The translations under genes and the position numbers were made by a program. 64,000 nucleotides of DNA, taken from positions 1 through 64,000 of the forward strand of contig JBDHJR010000014.1 of assembly GCA_039586815.1 (NCBI GenBank), given 5' to 3'. The notes under the pieces were generated by a model, which saw nothing but the letters and a program-made list of their open reading frames with translations, did no database searches and had not been told where the DNA came from. Source of the stretch: WVYX01 sp039586815 (GTDB taxonomy: Bacteria > Gemmatimonadota > Gemmatimonadetes > Gemmatimonadales > GWC2-71-9). Below are positions 33,146-41,021 of this stretch, piece by piece. The number at the start of each line of letters is the position of its first letter. Within the stretch, counting starts at the first letter, position 1.

Positions 33146-34432
33146 ATGTCGAGCACGATGGCCCGTACCACAGGCACGCTGATTCTCGTCGGCCTGCTGG
33201 CCGTTCCAGGCGCCGGCGCTCAGGAGGGGCCGGAGTGTGCTCCGGACAACGCCGGGCTAACTCTCCCCGAGGGGTTTTGCGCCCTGGTCGTGGCCGACGG
33301 GCTGAGCCGGCCGCGGCACCTCACGGTGGCCGAGAATGGGGACGTGGTGGTGGCGACCGGCCGCAGCCGGCGGGATACGCTGGGCGGCGGTGTGGTGGTG
33401 CTGCGGGACACGGATGGTGATGGGGCGGCCGATGAGCGGGCGGCGTTCGGCGGCGGAACCGGAAACGGCGTGGGGTTTCGCGGCGGCTTTCTGTACTACT
33501 CCACCAACGACGCAATCATGCGCTATCCGTGGTCGGAGGGCGCAATGCAGCCCCGGGGCCCGGCCGACACGATCGTGAGCGCGCTGCCCGCCAGGGGCGG
33601 GCACCGGGCCAAGAGCTTCGTGTTCGGGCCCGGCGGAGCCATTTACGTGAACGTGGGGTCGCCCTCCAACGCGTGCCAGCAGCAGCAGCGCACTGTCGAG
33701 TCTCCGGGAAAGGACCCGTGTGAGGAGCTGGAGAACTGGGCCGGGATCTGGCGCTTCGATCCCGAGCAGTCGGGGCAGCGCCAGAGCGACGGGAGTCGCT
33801 ATGCAACCGGGATGCGGAACACCGTGGCACTGGGGGTGCGCGCCCAGGATGGGGAGATCTACGCCGCGATCCACGGGCGGGACCAACTGACGCTGTGGCC
33901 GGAGCATTTCGACGACGCCATGAACGCCGAGAAGCCGGCCGAGGAGTTCGTGCGGGTCCTCGAGGGCAGCGACTTCGGGTGGCCCTACTGCTACTACGAT
34001 CCCGCACTCCAGCAGAAGGTGTTGGCGCCCGAATACGGCGGGGACGGGCACACCGTAGGTCGCTGTGGCGAGAAGGACGCTCCGCTGATAGGCTTCCCCG
34101 CACACTGGGCGCCGAACGGCATACACTTCTACGTCGGCGGGCAGTTCCCGGAGCGGTACAGAGGCGGAGCCTTCATAGCGTTCCACGGGTCGTGGAACAG
34201 GGCGCCGCTGCCCCAAGGGGGCTACAACGTGGTGTTCGCTCCGTTCGATGGAGATGAACCGACGGGAGAGTGGGCGGTGTTCGCCGACGGGTTCGCCGGC
34301 GGGGACGTGAGCCCGCGTGGCGCGGCGCACCGGCCCGTGGGGTTGGCCGAGGGACCCGACGGATCGCTGTACGTGAGCGACGATCGGGGAGGTCGTATCT
34401 TCCGGATCGTGTACCGCGGCGCACGGCATTAG
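33146..34432 (+). CDS. Exported PQQ-type sugar (sorbosone) dehydrogenase-like beta-propeller
   Basis: The 428-residue protein has a signal peptide (cleavage near G-A-G-A-Q). The propeller pattern includes L-P-E-G-F-C-A-L-V-V-A-D-G-L-S-R-P-R-H-L, an Asp-rich calcium-like loop D-T-D-G-D-G-A-A-D, G-T-G-N-G-V-G-F, and H-G-R-D-Q-L with G-S-D-F-G-W-P-Y-C-Y-Y. L-sorbosone or soluble glucose dehydrogenases share this fold, but PQQ binding cannot be proven by eye. A pair of cysteines (C-A-P-D-N and F-C-A-L) near the N-terminus could form a disulfide. The stop is followed directly by AGGAGG, the ribosome-binding site of the next gene. Confidence 0.85.
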   Translation: MSSTMARTTGTLILVGLLAVPGAGAQEGPECAPDNAGLTLPEGFCALVVADGLSRPRHLTVAENGDVVVATGRSRRDTLGGGVVVLRDTDGDGAADERAAFGGGTGNGVGFRGGFLYYSTNDAIMRYPWSEGAMQPRGPADTIVSALPARGGHRAKSFVFGPGGAIYVNVGSPSNACQQQQRTVESPGKDPCEELENWAGIWRFDPEQSGQRQSDGSRYATGMRNTVALGVRAQDGEIYAAIHGRDQLTLWPEHFDDAMNAEKPAEEFVRVLEGSDFGWPYCYYDPALQQKVLAPEYGGDGHTVGRCGEKDAPLIGFPAHWAPNGIHFYVGGQFPERYRGGAFIAFHGSWNRAPLPQGGYNVVFAPFDGDEPTGEWAVFADGFAGGDVSPRGAAHRPVGLAEGPDGSLYVSDDRGGRIFRIVYRGARH

Positions 34433-34440
34433 GAGGCAAC

Positions 34441-35313
34441 ACGACGATCGAAGATCTGCTGATCTACGCGGCCGTTGCCGTTGCCGCGGTGGCCCTGACG
34501 CTTGCCGTCAGGCGGCGCCGCGCGACAGGGCACGCGGCCCCTCCCCCGGCCCCCCAACCCGGGGAACGGCGGGAGCCCGAGCCGCGACCCGAGGCGCAGG
34601 AACCGCGGGAGGAGACCGAGCAGGAGCTGGTCGACGCCTGGGTGCAGTTCCTGCGGGATCACATCACCCAGGCGGTGAACCAACTCAATAACCGCTTGAA
34701 CGCGATCGGCGGCTCGGCCCAGGGGCTGAGCGACGCCGACCTGGACGAGAGCCAGAAGGAGGACCTCGGGCGGATAGCCCAGGAGGTCCGCTCGGCGACC
34801 GAGGTTACGGGCTCACTGCTGAACCGTGTCTCGTCTGACGCGCCGGAGATAGCTCCCCCGGCCTGGAACCTGCTCAAGGAGGGCCCCACACGGCCCGGGC
34901 GCATCCTGATCGTCGAGGACGACGACAGCAATCGGGCGGTGATGGCCAGGCTGTTCCGCAAGCTGGGGCACGAGGTCATGACCGCCAGCAACGGGTACGA
35001 AGCCTTCGACCTGATTCAGCGCGAGCAGCTGGATTGCATCATCTCGGACCTGCGCATGCCCACGCTGGGTGGCAAGACCCTGTTCGAGCAGGTGGAGAAC
35101 AAGAAGCCCGACATGGCGAGCCGGTTCATCTTCGTGACGGGAGACTACACGCGACCCGAGTCATACGATTTCCTTCAGAAGTCGGGCCGCCCCGTGGTAG
35201 GCAAGCCGTACGAGCTGGAGCAACTGCTCTCGGCCGTGGCGACGGTGTTCGGCGCAATGGGCGTGCTGCTGGACGGGGCGCCGCCCGGTGAGGCCGGGGG
35301 GCCTCCGGCCTAG
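34441..35313 (+). CDS. Membrane-anchored receiver protein with DHp-like helical domain; non-canonical start
   Basis: The protein has about 290 residues. An N-terminal membrane helix (L-L-I-Y-A-A-V-A-V-A-A-V-A-L-T-L-A-V, then R-R-R-R) is followed by a Pro/Glu-rich linker and a helical domain (about 70-135; H-I-T-Q-A-V-N-Q-L-N-N-R-L-N-A-I-G-G-S-A-Q-G-L) that recalls histidine-kinase dimerisation helices but has no ATPase domain. A receiver (about 157-275) has E-D-D-D, phospho-accepting D in C-I-I-S-D-L-R-M-P and Lys in V-V-G-K-P-Y. AGGAGG stands at 34431-34436, yet no ATG, GTG or TTG follows; the in-frame codons are ACG ACG ATC. ACG at 34441 or 34444, or ATC at 34447, may start it, or the start codon has been lost. 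Upstream in-frame starts lie deep in the previous gene. Confidence 0.75.
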   Translation, partial: TTIEDLLIYAAVAVAAVALTLAVRRRRATGHAAPPPAPQPGERREPEPRPEAQEPREETEQELVDAWVQFLRDHITQAVNQLNNRLNAIGGSAQGLSDADLDESQKEDLGRIAQEVRSATEVTGSLLNRVSSDAPEIAPPAWNLLKEGPTRPGRILIVEDDDSNRAVMARLFRKLGHEVMTASNGYEAFDLIQREQLDCIISDLRMPTLGGKTLFEQVENKKPDMASRFIFVTGDYTRPESYDFLQKSGRPVVGKPYELEQLLSAVATVFGAMGVLLDGAPPGEAGGPPA

Positions 35314-35399
35314 GGCTCATCCTGCTACGATTCCCACCCGAGTTCATTCCTCCCGATCACCTGACTAACTTTCCCGCCGTCTGAGGAGGGCGGAGAACG

Positions 35400-37577
35400 A
35401 TGAAACGAGTACTGGTACTGTGTCTGGGGATGAGTCTCGCCGTCGTGTCGGCAGGCTTCGCACAGCGCGACACGCTCACCGTCGAGCGGGTGTGGGGCGG
35501 CGACGAGTTCACGGGTGACCTGTCCAGCATCGAGTGGATGGCCGACGGCACATCCTACACGTACGTCGCGGGAGAGGACACCACCGACCTGTACCGGGTG
35601 GATGCCCGCAGCGGGGCCGAGCGGCTCCTCGTTGCGGGTGCGGCCCTGGTGCCGCCCGGTGGGACCGAGCCGATCGTCATCGAGGACTACGAGTTCTCGC
35701 CCGACCTCACCAGATTGCTCATCTTCGCCAACTCGGTGAGGGTGTGGCGCCGGAACACCAAGGGCGAGTACTACCTGTGGGACTTCCAGACCCGGCAACT
35801 CACGCCGCTCAGCACGGCGCCCGGGTACCAGCAGTTCGCGAAGTTCTCTCCGGACGGGCGCTATGTAGGATGGGTGCGGGAGCACGACCTCTTCGTGCGC
35901 GATCTCGCCACCGGCGAGGAGATCCGACTCACGCACGACGGCAACCACAACATCATCAACGGCACGGCCGATTGGGTCTACGAGGAGGAGCTGTCGCTGC
36001 GCGATGCGTTCCGCTTCAGTCCCGACGGCGAGCGCATCGCGTTCTGGCGGTTCGACCAGACGGTGATCGATCCGTTCTACATGATCGACGAGACCACGCT
36101 CTACCCCACGTTGATGCCGGTGCGGTATCCCAAGGCCGGCACCCAGAACTCGGAGGTGCGCATCGGCGTGGTGGAGATCGGCGGTGGGGAGATCAGGTGG
36201 ATCGACCTCGGCCCCGATGCGGACATCTACATCGCCGACATGGACTTTGCCGGAACCTCGACGGAGATCTGGCTCACCCGACTCAACCGGCACCAGAACC
36301 GGCTCGACCTCATGTTGGCCGACGTCCGGACCGGCGCGTCACGCGTGATCATGACCGACGAGGATGACGCGTGGGTGGAACAGCAGGAGCCGCGCTGGAT
36401 CGACGATGGGCAGCAGTTTCTCTTTCTGAGCGAGCGGGACGGGTACAGTCAGCTCTACCTGTTCCGGCGTGACGGTTCGTTGGTGCGCAAGGTGACGACG
36501 GGGGAGTGGGACGTCGCCGCGGTACGCGGCGTGGATGAGCGCAACGACATCGTGTACTTCACGGGCTCGATGGAGAGCCCGCTCACCCGCCCGCTCTACC
36601 GCATCGGCTTGAACGGAAGAGGCCTGCGACGGGTTTCTGCAGAGGGCGGGACGCACACCTCGCGGTTCAATCCCACGTTGACGATGTACGTGGACGAGGT
36701 CTCCACCGCGGTCGCGCCGCCGGTGCAGACGCTGCACGGGGCGGACGGGCAGGTCATCAGGACCATCGACGCCAACGAGGAGCTGGCAGCCGCCGTGTCG
36801 GCTCTCGACCTGCCTGCCCCCGAGTTCATCATCCTGCCGGGCGACGACGGTACACCGCTCAACGCCATGATCATGAAGCCGCGCGACTTCGATCCGAACC
36901 GGCGCTACCCGGTGTTGATGTTCGTTTACGGTGGACCGGGATCCCAGCAGGTCGCCGACCGCTGGGGTGGGCAGCGTTACCTGTGGCACCAGCTGATGGT
37001 GCAGGAGGGCTACCTGGTCGCGATCGTGGACAACCGCGGCACGGGTGCACGCGGCCGCGACTTCAAGAAGCAGACCTATCTGAGGCTGGGTCAGTACGAG
37101 ACGGCCGACCAGATCGCTGCGGCGCGGCAGCTGGCGTCGCTCCCCTACGTGGACGGCGACCGCATCGGCATTTGGGGGTGGAGCTACGGCGGCTACATGT
37201 CGTTGCTCACCCTGTTCCAGGGAGCGGATGTGTTCAAGGCGGCCATCTCGGTGGCGCCGGTCACCGACTGGCGGCTGTACGACACGATCTATACCGAGCG
37301 GTTCATGCGCACCCCGCAGGAGAACCCCGAGGGATACGAGCTGGGATCGCCCGTCACCTACGCCGACCGGCTCGAGGGCAATCTGCTGGTGGTGCACGGC
37401 ACCGGTGACGACAACGTGCACTCGCAGAATACGACGCAGCTGATCCAGAAGCTGCAGGAGGCGGGCAAGCAGTTCGAGATGAGGCTCTACCCGAACAAGA
37501 CGCACTCCATTCGGGGTGACAACACGAGGGAGAACCTGTACGGCTACTTCACGGAGTGGCTGAAGGAGAACCTCTAG
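35400..37577 (+). CDS. Exported S9 family dipeptidyl peptidase IV
   Basis: The 725-residue serine peptidase removes X-Pro or X-Ala dipeptides from N-termini. A signal peptide (cleavage after F-A-Q) is followed by an N-terminal beta-propeller with the double-Glu motif D-W-V-Y-E-E-E-L (about residue 195) that holds the substrate amino end. In the C-terminal hydrolase domain are Ser in G-W-S-Y-G-G-Y-M-S (about 602), Asp in H-G-T-G-D-D-N-V-H and His in K-T-H-S-I-R-G. The start has GGAGGG upstream in a well-placed position. It overlaps the aminotransferase gene tail to tail by 4 bases. Confidence 0.95.
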   Translation: MKRVLVLCLGMSLAVVSAGFAQRDTLTVERVWGGDEFTGDLSSIEWMADGTSYTYVAGEDTTDLYRVDARSGAERLLVAGAALVPPGGTEPIVIEDYEFSPDLTRLLIFANSVRVWRRNTKGEYYLWDFQTRQLTPLSTAPGYQQFAKFSPDGRYVGWVREHDLFVRDLATGEEIRLTHDGNHNIINGTADWVYEEELSLRDAFRFSPDGERIAFWRFDQTVIDPFYMIDETTLYPTLMPVRYPKAGTQNSEVRIGVVEIGGGEIRWIDLGPDADIYIADMDFAGTSTEIWLTRLNRHQNRLDLMLADVRTGASRVIMTDEDDAWVEQQEPRWIDDGQQFLFLSERDGYSQLYLFRRDGSLVRKVTTGEWDVAAVRGVDERNDIVYFTGSMESPLTRPLYRIGLNGRGLRRVSAEGGTHTSRFNPTLTMYVDEVSTAVAPPVQTLHGADGQVIRTIDANEELAAAVSALDLPAPEFIILPGDDGTPLNAMIMKPRDFDPNRRYPVLMFVYGGPGSQQVADRWGGQRYLWHQLMVQEGYLVAIVDNRGTGARGRDFKKQTYLRLGQYETADQIAAARQLASLPYVDGDRIGIWGWSYGGYMSLLTLFQGADVFKAAISVAPVTDWRLYDTIYTERFMRTPQENPEGYELGSPVTYADRLEGNLLVVHGTGDDNVHSQNTTQLIQKLQEAGKQFEMRLYPNKTHSIRGDNTRENLYGYFTEWLKENL

Positions 37578-38692
37578 TCCATCAGCAGGCTGCCAAAGGC
37601 CTGCTCCAGGTCTTCCAGCGTCTCGCGCAACTCCCCGGCCTCGTTGCCGTAGCCGAGCCGCAGGTGGAAGGGCAGCTGGAAGTGCTCTCCAGGTACGAGG
37701 AGGATGCTCTGGTCGGCTCGGACGCGCTCGACCAGCTCGAGCGCGCTCATGCTATGATGGTACCGCGCCAGGCAGATCGCCCCGCAATCCGGCTTGCGCC
37801 ACTCGAACAGTGACCCGAAGCCCCGCAGCCACTCCTCCATGATCGGGTAGTTGGTGTTCAGGATGCCGCGGGTGCGCTCCAGGATACGGTCCCTCACGCT
37901 CAACGCCCGGAGGGCCAGGTAGTCGCTGGCCGGGCTGGGGCCGATCACGGTGTAATCGTGACGCTTCATGACCTCCTGCTTGAACGCCGTCGGACCCACG
38001 ATCCAGCCGATGCGGAGACCGGGCAGGCCGTACGCCTTGGAGAACCCGTTCACCACCAGGACGCGCTCGTAGCTTCCCCAAAACGACGGTGTCGTCTCCC
38101 CGTTCAGCTCGGCTCCCTGGTATACCTCGTCCACCAGCAGCCACGCACCGGCAGCGGCGGCGCGTTCCACGATCAGGTCACGCGTGGCCTGGGAGAACAC
38201 CCTCCCGGTGGGGTTGTTGGGATTGGTCACGACCACGAGCTTGGTGTCCGGCCCGATCGCCTGCTCGATGTCGGTCGGATCGGGTTCCCACTCACGCTCG
38301 TAGCGCAGCGAGAACTCGGCCACCTGCGCGCCGAAGTTGTGTGCCAGGCCGTGCGTCTGCATGTACACCGGCACCTGCACCGCCACCCTGTCCCCTGGCT
38401 CGATAAGGGTCCAGCACGCGATGAAGTTGGCCTCCGCGCTCCCCAGGGTGACCGTCACGTGCTCCGGAGTCGCCCCGGGGTAGAGGCGCGCGATCGCAGC
38501 GCGCAGCTCGTCGCTGCCGTCGGACTGGTTGTAGATCAGCCTCAGGTCGGCGAACTCCGCCAGGTCGCTACCCGCCATGTCCAGCAGCTCGGCGATGGAC
38601 AGGGGATGCACGCCGCTCTCTGAGATGTTGTGGCGCACCCGGTTCTCCCAGGTGCTCTGCCAGCGCTCGAGTTCGAAGGGGACGAAGGTCAT
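37574..38692 (-). CDS. Class I/II PLP-dependent aminotransferase
   Basis: The 372-residue enzyme has L-G-S-A-E-A-N-F, the N-P-N-N-P-T-G block, D-E-V-Y-Q-G and the Schiff-base Lys in N-G-F-S-K-A-Y-G-L-P-G-L-R-I-G-W, with the closing Arg in F-H-L-R-L-G-Y-G. The pattern fits the branch of fold-type I enzymes annotated as aspartate- or aromatic-like aminotransferases. The substrate is not clear. The start may be ATG 38692 or GTG 38698; neither has a good ribosome-binding site. A G-rich inverted repeat lies directly upstream. Confidence 0.9.
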   Translation of the reverse strand: MTFVPFELERWQSTWENRVRHNISESGVHPLSIAELLDMAGSDLAEFADLRLIYNQSDGSDELRAAIARLYPGATPEHVTVTLGSAEANFIACWTLIEPGDRVAVQVPVYMQTHGLAHNFGAQVAEFSLRYEREWEPDPTDIEQAIGPDTKLVVVTNPNNPTGRVFSQATRDLIVERAAAAGAWLLVDEVYQGAELNGETTPSFWGSYERVLVVNGFSKAYGLPGLRIGWIVGPTAFKQEVMKRHDYTVIGPSPASDYLALRALSVRDRILERTRGILNTNYPIMEEWLRGFGSLFEWRKPDCGAICLARYHHSMSALELVERVRADQSILLVPGEHFQLPFHLRLGYGNEAGELRETLEDLEQAFGSLLMD

Positions 38693-38721
38693 GTCCACAA
38701 GGTACCGTGCGGTGGATGTGA

Positions 38722-38811
38722 GGGGAAAGGGAAAGGGGGAAGGGTACGACTGGCGTCCTACCGGAGGGCAGTGACCGCCCGGCCGGTGGGAGTGTCGTAC
38801 GCTTCCCCCTT
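38722..38811. repeat. G-quadruplex-like tract within a long inverted repeat
   Basis: Plus strand: G4-A3-G3-A3-G5-A2-G3 at 38722-38744 satisfies the four-run quadruplex rule. It overlaps the left arm of an inverted repeat (38733-38750 with 38794-38811, 17 of 18 bases pairing), whose 43-base loop holds a smaller ACCGG/CCGGT repeat. It lies just upstream of the minus-strand aminotransferase gene and downstream of the DUF4097 gene. It has no T run typical of a terminator. Confidence 0.7.
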
Positions 38812-38851
38812 CTTCCTGTACCCTTACCAGGGCGTTGCGTGGTGGCTGGGC

Positions 38852-39913
38852 TCAGCCTGCCTTCCGAATCCTCACGCTCCCCGAGCCGGTGTCGATCTTC
38901 AGGCTGCCGGAGCCGTCCCCGATGGTGCCGTACACGTGGTCGCGCTCGAAGCGGCGCACCTGAACCGGGAAGTCGAGGTCGATCCCGCCACTGCCGGTCT
39001 CGATGTCGACCGTAGCGCTGTACGAGTCGGGCAGGGTCACGGTTACGCCGCCGGAGCCAGTGTCGATCGAGATGTCGCGGCTCTCGGACGTGAGCTCCAG
39101 CTCGACCGACCCGCTTCCGGTGTCGACGCCGACGTCGCGTGCCGCAGCGTCGGCCACGCGCACCTCACCGGAGCCGGTGTCGATCTCGAGCGACGACACC
39201 GAAACGTTCGACGCCGTGACGCTGCCGGAGCCCGTGTCCACCCGGAGGAAGTCGCCCTGGACGCCGGTCACCTCCACAGCCCCTGACCCGGTGTCGAGGT
39301 TGGCGCTGCCCTGCACGCCCGACACATCCACGCGGCCCGAGCCGACGTCCACCACGAGGTCGCCCGTGATGTCCGTGGCGGTGACGGGAGCGGAGTGCGT
39401 GTCCAGCCGCAGGTCCGCGGTCACGCCGGAGGCCGAGACCTCTCCAACTGCCTGGTACACGGCGACGGTCCGTCCTGCGGGGACCCGAATCGTGAGATCG
39501 GCATATGCCTCCAGGCCGCCGCCGTCGCCGCGGATGCGGACACGCTGGCCACGCTCTCGGTGGTCTCCTCCGCCGAAGGTCCCGTCTTCCCGTACCCGGA
39601 GATCAGTGCGCGAGCCGTGGTGCAGCCCGCCGTAGGTGATCTCGTCGTCGGGGTAGATGACCCGCAGGGTCTGGCTGCCCTCAATGGGGCCCTGCTCGAT
39701 CCGAAGGCTGCCGGCGTCCCCACCCCCGCGCGTGACCTCGACGACCACCGCCGAGCCCGAGCCCGAGAGCAGGGTGACCTGACCGGCCAGGTTGTAGATG
39801 GCTACCCGCTCTCCGGAGAGCTCGAAGCGCTCCGTCTGGGCTGTGGCCGGCTGTGCGAAGGTCGCCGCGACCGCAGCAGCCAGGAGCGGTACGATGGTAC
39901 GGTGCGCTGACAT
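38852..39913 (-). CDS. Exported DUF4097-type beta-repeat protein with I-D-T-G-S-G repeats
   Basis: The 353-residue protein has a signal peptide (cleavage after A-T-A-Q). From about residue 165 on it is a series of short beta turns with a recurring (I/V)-D-T-G-S-G motif: L-D-T-G-S-G-A, V-D-T-G-S-G-S, I-D-T-G-S-G-E, V-D-T-G-S-G-S, I-D-T-G-S-G-G, I-E-T-G-S-G-G, I-D-T-G-S-G-S, spaced about 18-25 residues apart. This is a right-handed beta-helix-like repeat seen in DUF4097/DUF4098 proteins. Those are common in Gemmatimonadota and Bacteroidota, often near ECF sigma genes; none is near here. The function is unknown. The ATG at 39913 has GGAGAAG upstream and leads straight into the signal peptide. 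Confidence 0.85.
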   Translation of the reverse strand: MSAHRTIVPLLAAAVAATFAQPATAQTERFELSGERVAIYNLAGQVTLLSGSGSAVVVEVTRGGGDAGSLRIEQGPIEGSQTLRVIYPDDEITYGGLHHGSRTDLRVREDGTFGGGDHRERGQRVRIRGDGGGLEAYADLTIRVPAGRTVAVYQAVGEVSASGVTADLRLDTHSAPVTATDITGDLVVDVGSGRVDVSGVQGSANLDTGSGAVEVTGVQGDFLRVDTGSGSVTASNVSVSSLEIDTGSGEVRVADAAARDVGVDTGSGSVELELTSESRDISIDTGSGGVTVTLPDSYSATVDIETGSGGIDLDFPVQVRRFERDHVYGTIGDGSGSLKIDTGSGSVRIRKAG

Positions 39914-39979
39914 GGGGCTTCTCCGTGGCTGATTGTCTCCTGTTAGATACACGGATGCCGGGGAAGGTTGGTTTCAGGA

Positions 39980-40021
39980 CGGCGGGGAACGGGAACGGGG
40001 AACGGGGCCGCCTCCCCGCCG
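39980..40021. repeat. G-quadruplex-like tract enclosed by a 9-bp inverted repeat
   Basis: Plus strand: G4-AAC-G3-AAC-G4-AAC-G4 at 39984-40007. A perfect 9-bp inverted repeat (CGGCGGGGA at 39980-39988 with its complement at 40013-40021) encloses most of it. It lies between the MscS gene stop (40031) and the start of the DUF4097 gene (39913), both on the minus strand, in the region where the DUF4097 promoter should be. It is of the same type as the tract at 38722-38744. Confidence 0.72.
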
Positions 40022-40030
40022 GGAAGGGTG

Positions 40031-40963
40031 CTACGCCCCCGACTCGGAGGCCGCCCGGGCTGCCGGCTTGCCCTCCCGGCGGTTGTCGTAGAACCGCCAG
40101 GTGGGGTAGGCGAAGTCGATGTCCTCGCACTTGCCGAACGCGAGGAGCACGTCCTCCCAGATGGCCTGGGAGGAGCTGCGGCGCCGGCGCGGCTCACACA
40201 GGTAGCGCACGCTGAGCAGCACCCCGCAATCGGCGACGCTGGTATACACGGTCGGGGTGAGGGTGGAGTAGAAGATCATGAAGCGGCGCGATACCTCCTT
40301 GATCCGCTCTGCCGCGTCGCCGGTGACGTGTGCAGCGTGCCGCTCGGAGATCTCCGCCAGGATGTCCTTGGCCTTCTGCCAGTTGCTCTCGAAGGTGATC
40401 AGGATCGGCAGCTCGTTCCAGATGTACTGGAAACCCTTGCTGTAGTTGGCGAGGGTGTCGGTCAGCACCTTGCCGTTGGGCACGTGGACCACCCGCCCGG
40501 TGCTCTGGTCCGCGTCCACCCAGTTGCCGATCTCGAGCAGCGTGAACTGGAAGATCCGCACGTCGATCACGTCGCCGGAGTGCTCTCCCAGCTGGATCCG
40601 GTCGCCCACCTCGAAAGGCCGGCGCCACAGGATGAACGCCCATCCCGCCAGGTTGACCAGCAGGTCCTTGAGGGCGATGGCGATACCGGCGGAGACCAGG
40701 CCCAGGAAGGTGGCGATCGAGGAGAAGCCCTCGAACCAGATGCGGCCCACGATGAGGATCCCCAGCGGGACCACGATGTAGGATGTGGTCTTCTGCCAGC
40801 GGTAGCGGATGCGCACGTCGTCCGCCCGCCGCCAGATGACGGCCAGGGCGATACGGCGCACCAGCCACAGGATCAGGATCGCGATCAGGGAGTCCCAGAT
40901 CCTGTCCAGGGCGGCCGCGCTGAGGCCCAGCGTCGTCTGCAGCCAGTCGGTGAGCGCCGTCAT
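40031..40963 (-). CDS. MscS-family mechanosensitive ion channel
   Basis: The 310-residue protein has two or three membrane helices; the pore helix is I-A-T-F-L-G-L-V-S-A-G-I-A-I-A-L-K-D-L-L-V-N-L-A-G-W. The beta domain follows with P-F-E-V-G-D-R-I-Q-L-G-E-H-S-G-D-V-I-D-V and V-V-H-V-P-N-G-K-V-L-T-D-T-L-A-N-Y-S, then a soluble alpha/beta tail. It should release solutes on hypo-osmotic shock. The ATG at 40963 lies only 5 bases after the T run of a terminator hairpin, leaving no room for a ribosome-binding site. The open frame runs upstream through that hairpin, but no better start is seen. Confidence 0.9.
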   Translation of the reverse strand: MTALTDWLQTTLGLSAAALDRIWDSLIAILILWLVRRIALAVIWRRADDVRIRYRWQKTTSYIVVPLGILIVGRIWFEGFSSIATFLGLVSAGIAIALKDLLVNLAGWAFILWRRPFEVGDRIQLGEHSGDVIDVRIFQFTLLEIGNWVDADQSTGRVVHVPNGKVLTDTLANYSKGFQYIWNELPILITFESNWQKAKDILAEISERHAAHVTGDAAERIKEVSRRFMIFYSTLTPTVYTSVADCGVLLSVRYLCEPRRRRSSSQAIWEDVLLAFGKCEDIDFAYPTWRFYDNRREGKPAARAASESGA

Positions 40964-40968
40964 GATCG

Positions 40969-40997
40969 AAAAACGCGCCCCTAAGGTGAGGGGCGCG
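40969..40997 (-). terminator. Intrinsic terminator after the HAD gene, abutting the mscS start
   Basis: Minus strand: a perfect 8-bp stem of CGCGCCCC type (40974-40981 with 40990-40997) with an 8-base loop is followed by TTTTT (40973-40969). It should end the HAD phosphatase transcript. The mscS start codon begins 5 bases later, so any read-through message would carry this hairpin as its leader. Confidence 0.8.
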
Positions 40998-41021
40998 GAC
41001 CCCAGCCGCCAGGGGACCGCA

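Noticed and set aside
38732..38811. Inverted repeat upstream of the aminotransferase, considered as an insertion sequence or terminator.
   Set aside because: There is no transposase and no target duplication, the loop is 43 bases, and no T run follows. It is kept as a G-rich repeat.
39040..39330. Recurrent short DNA repeats, considered as a CRISPR array.
   Set aside because: The repeats are imperfect, in frame and code for the D-T-G-S-G motif of the DUF4097 protein; the spacers are not unique and unrelated.
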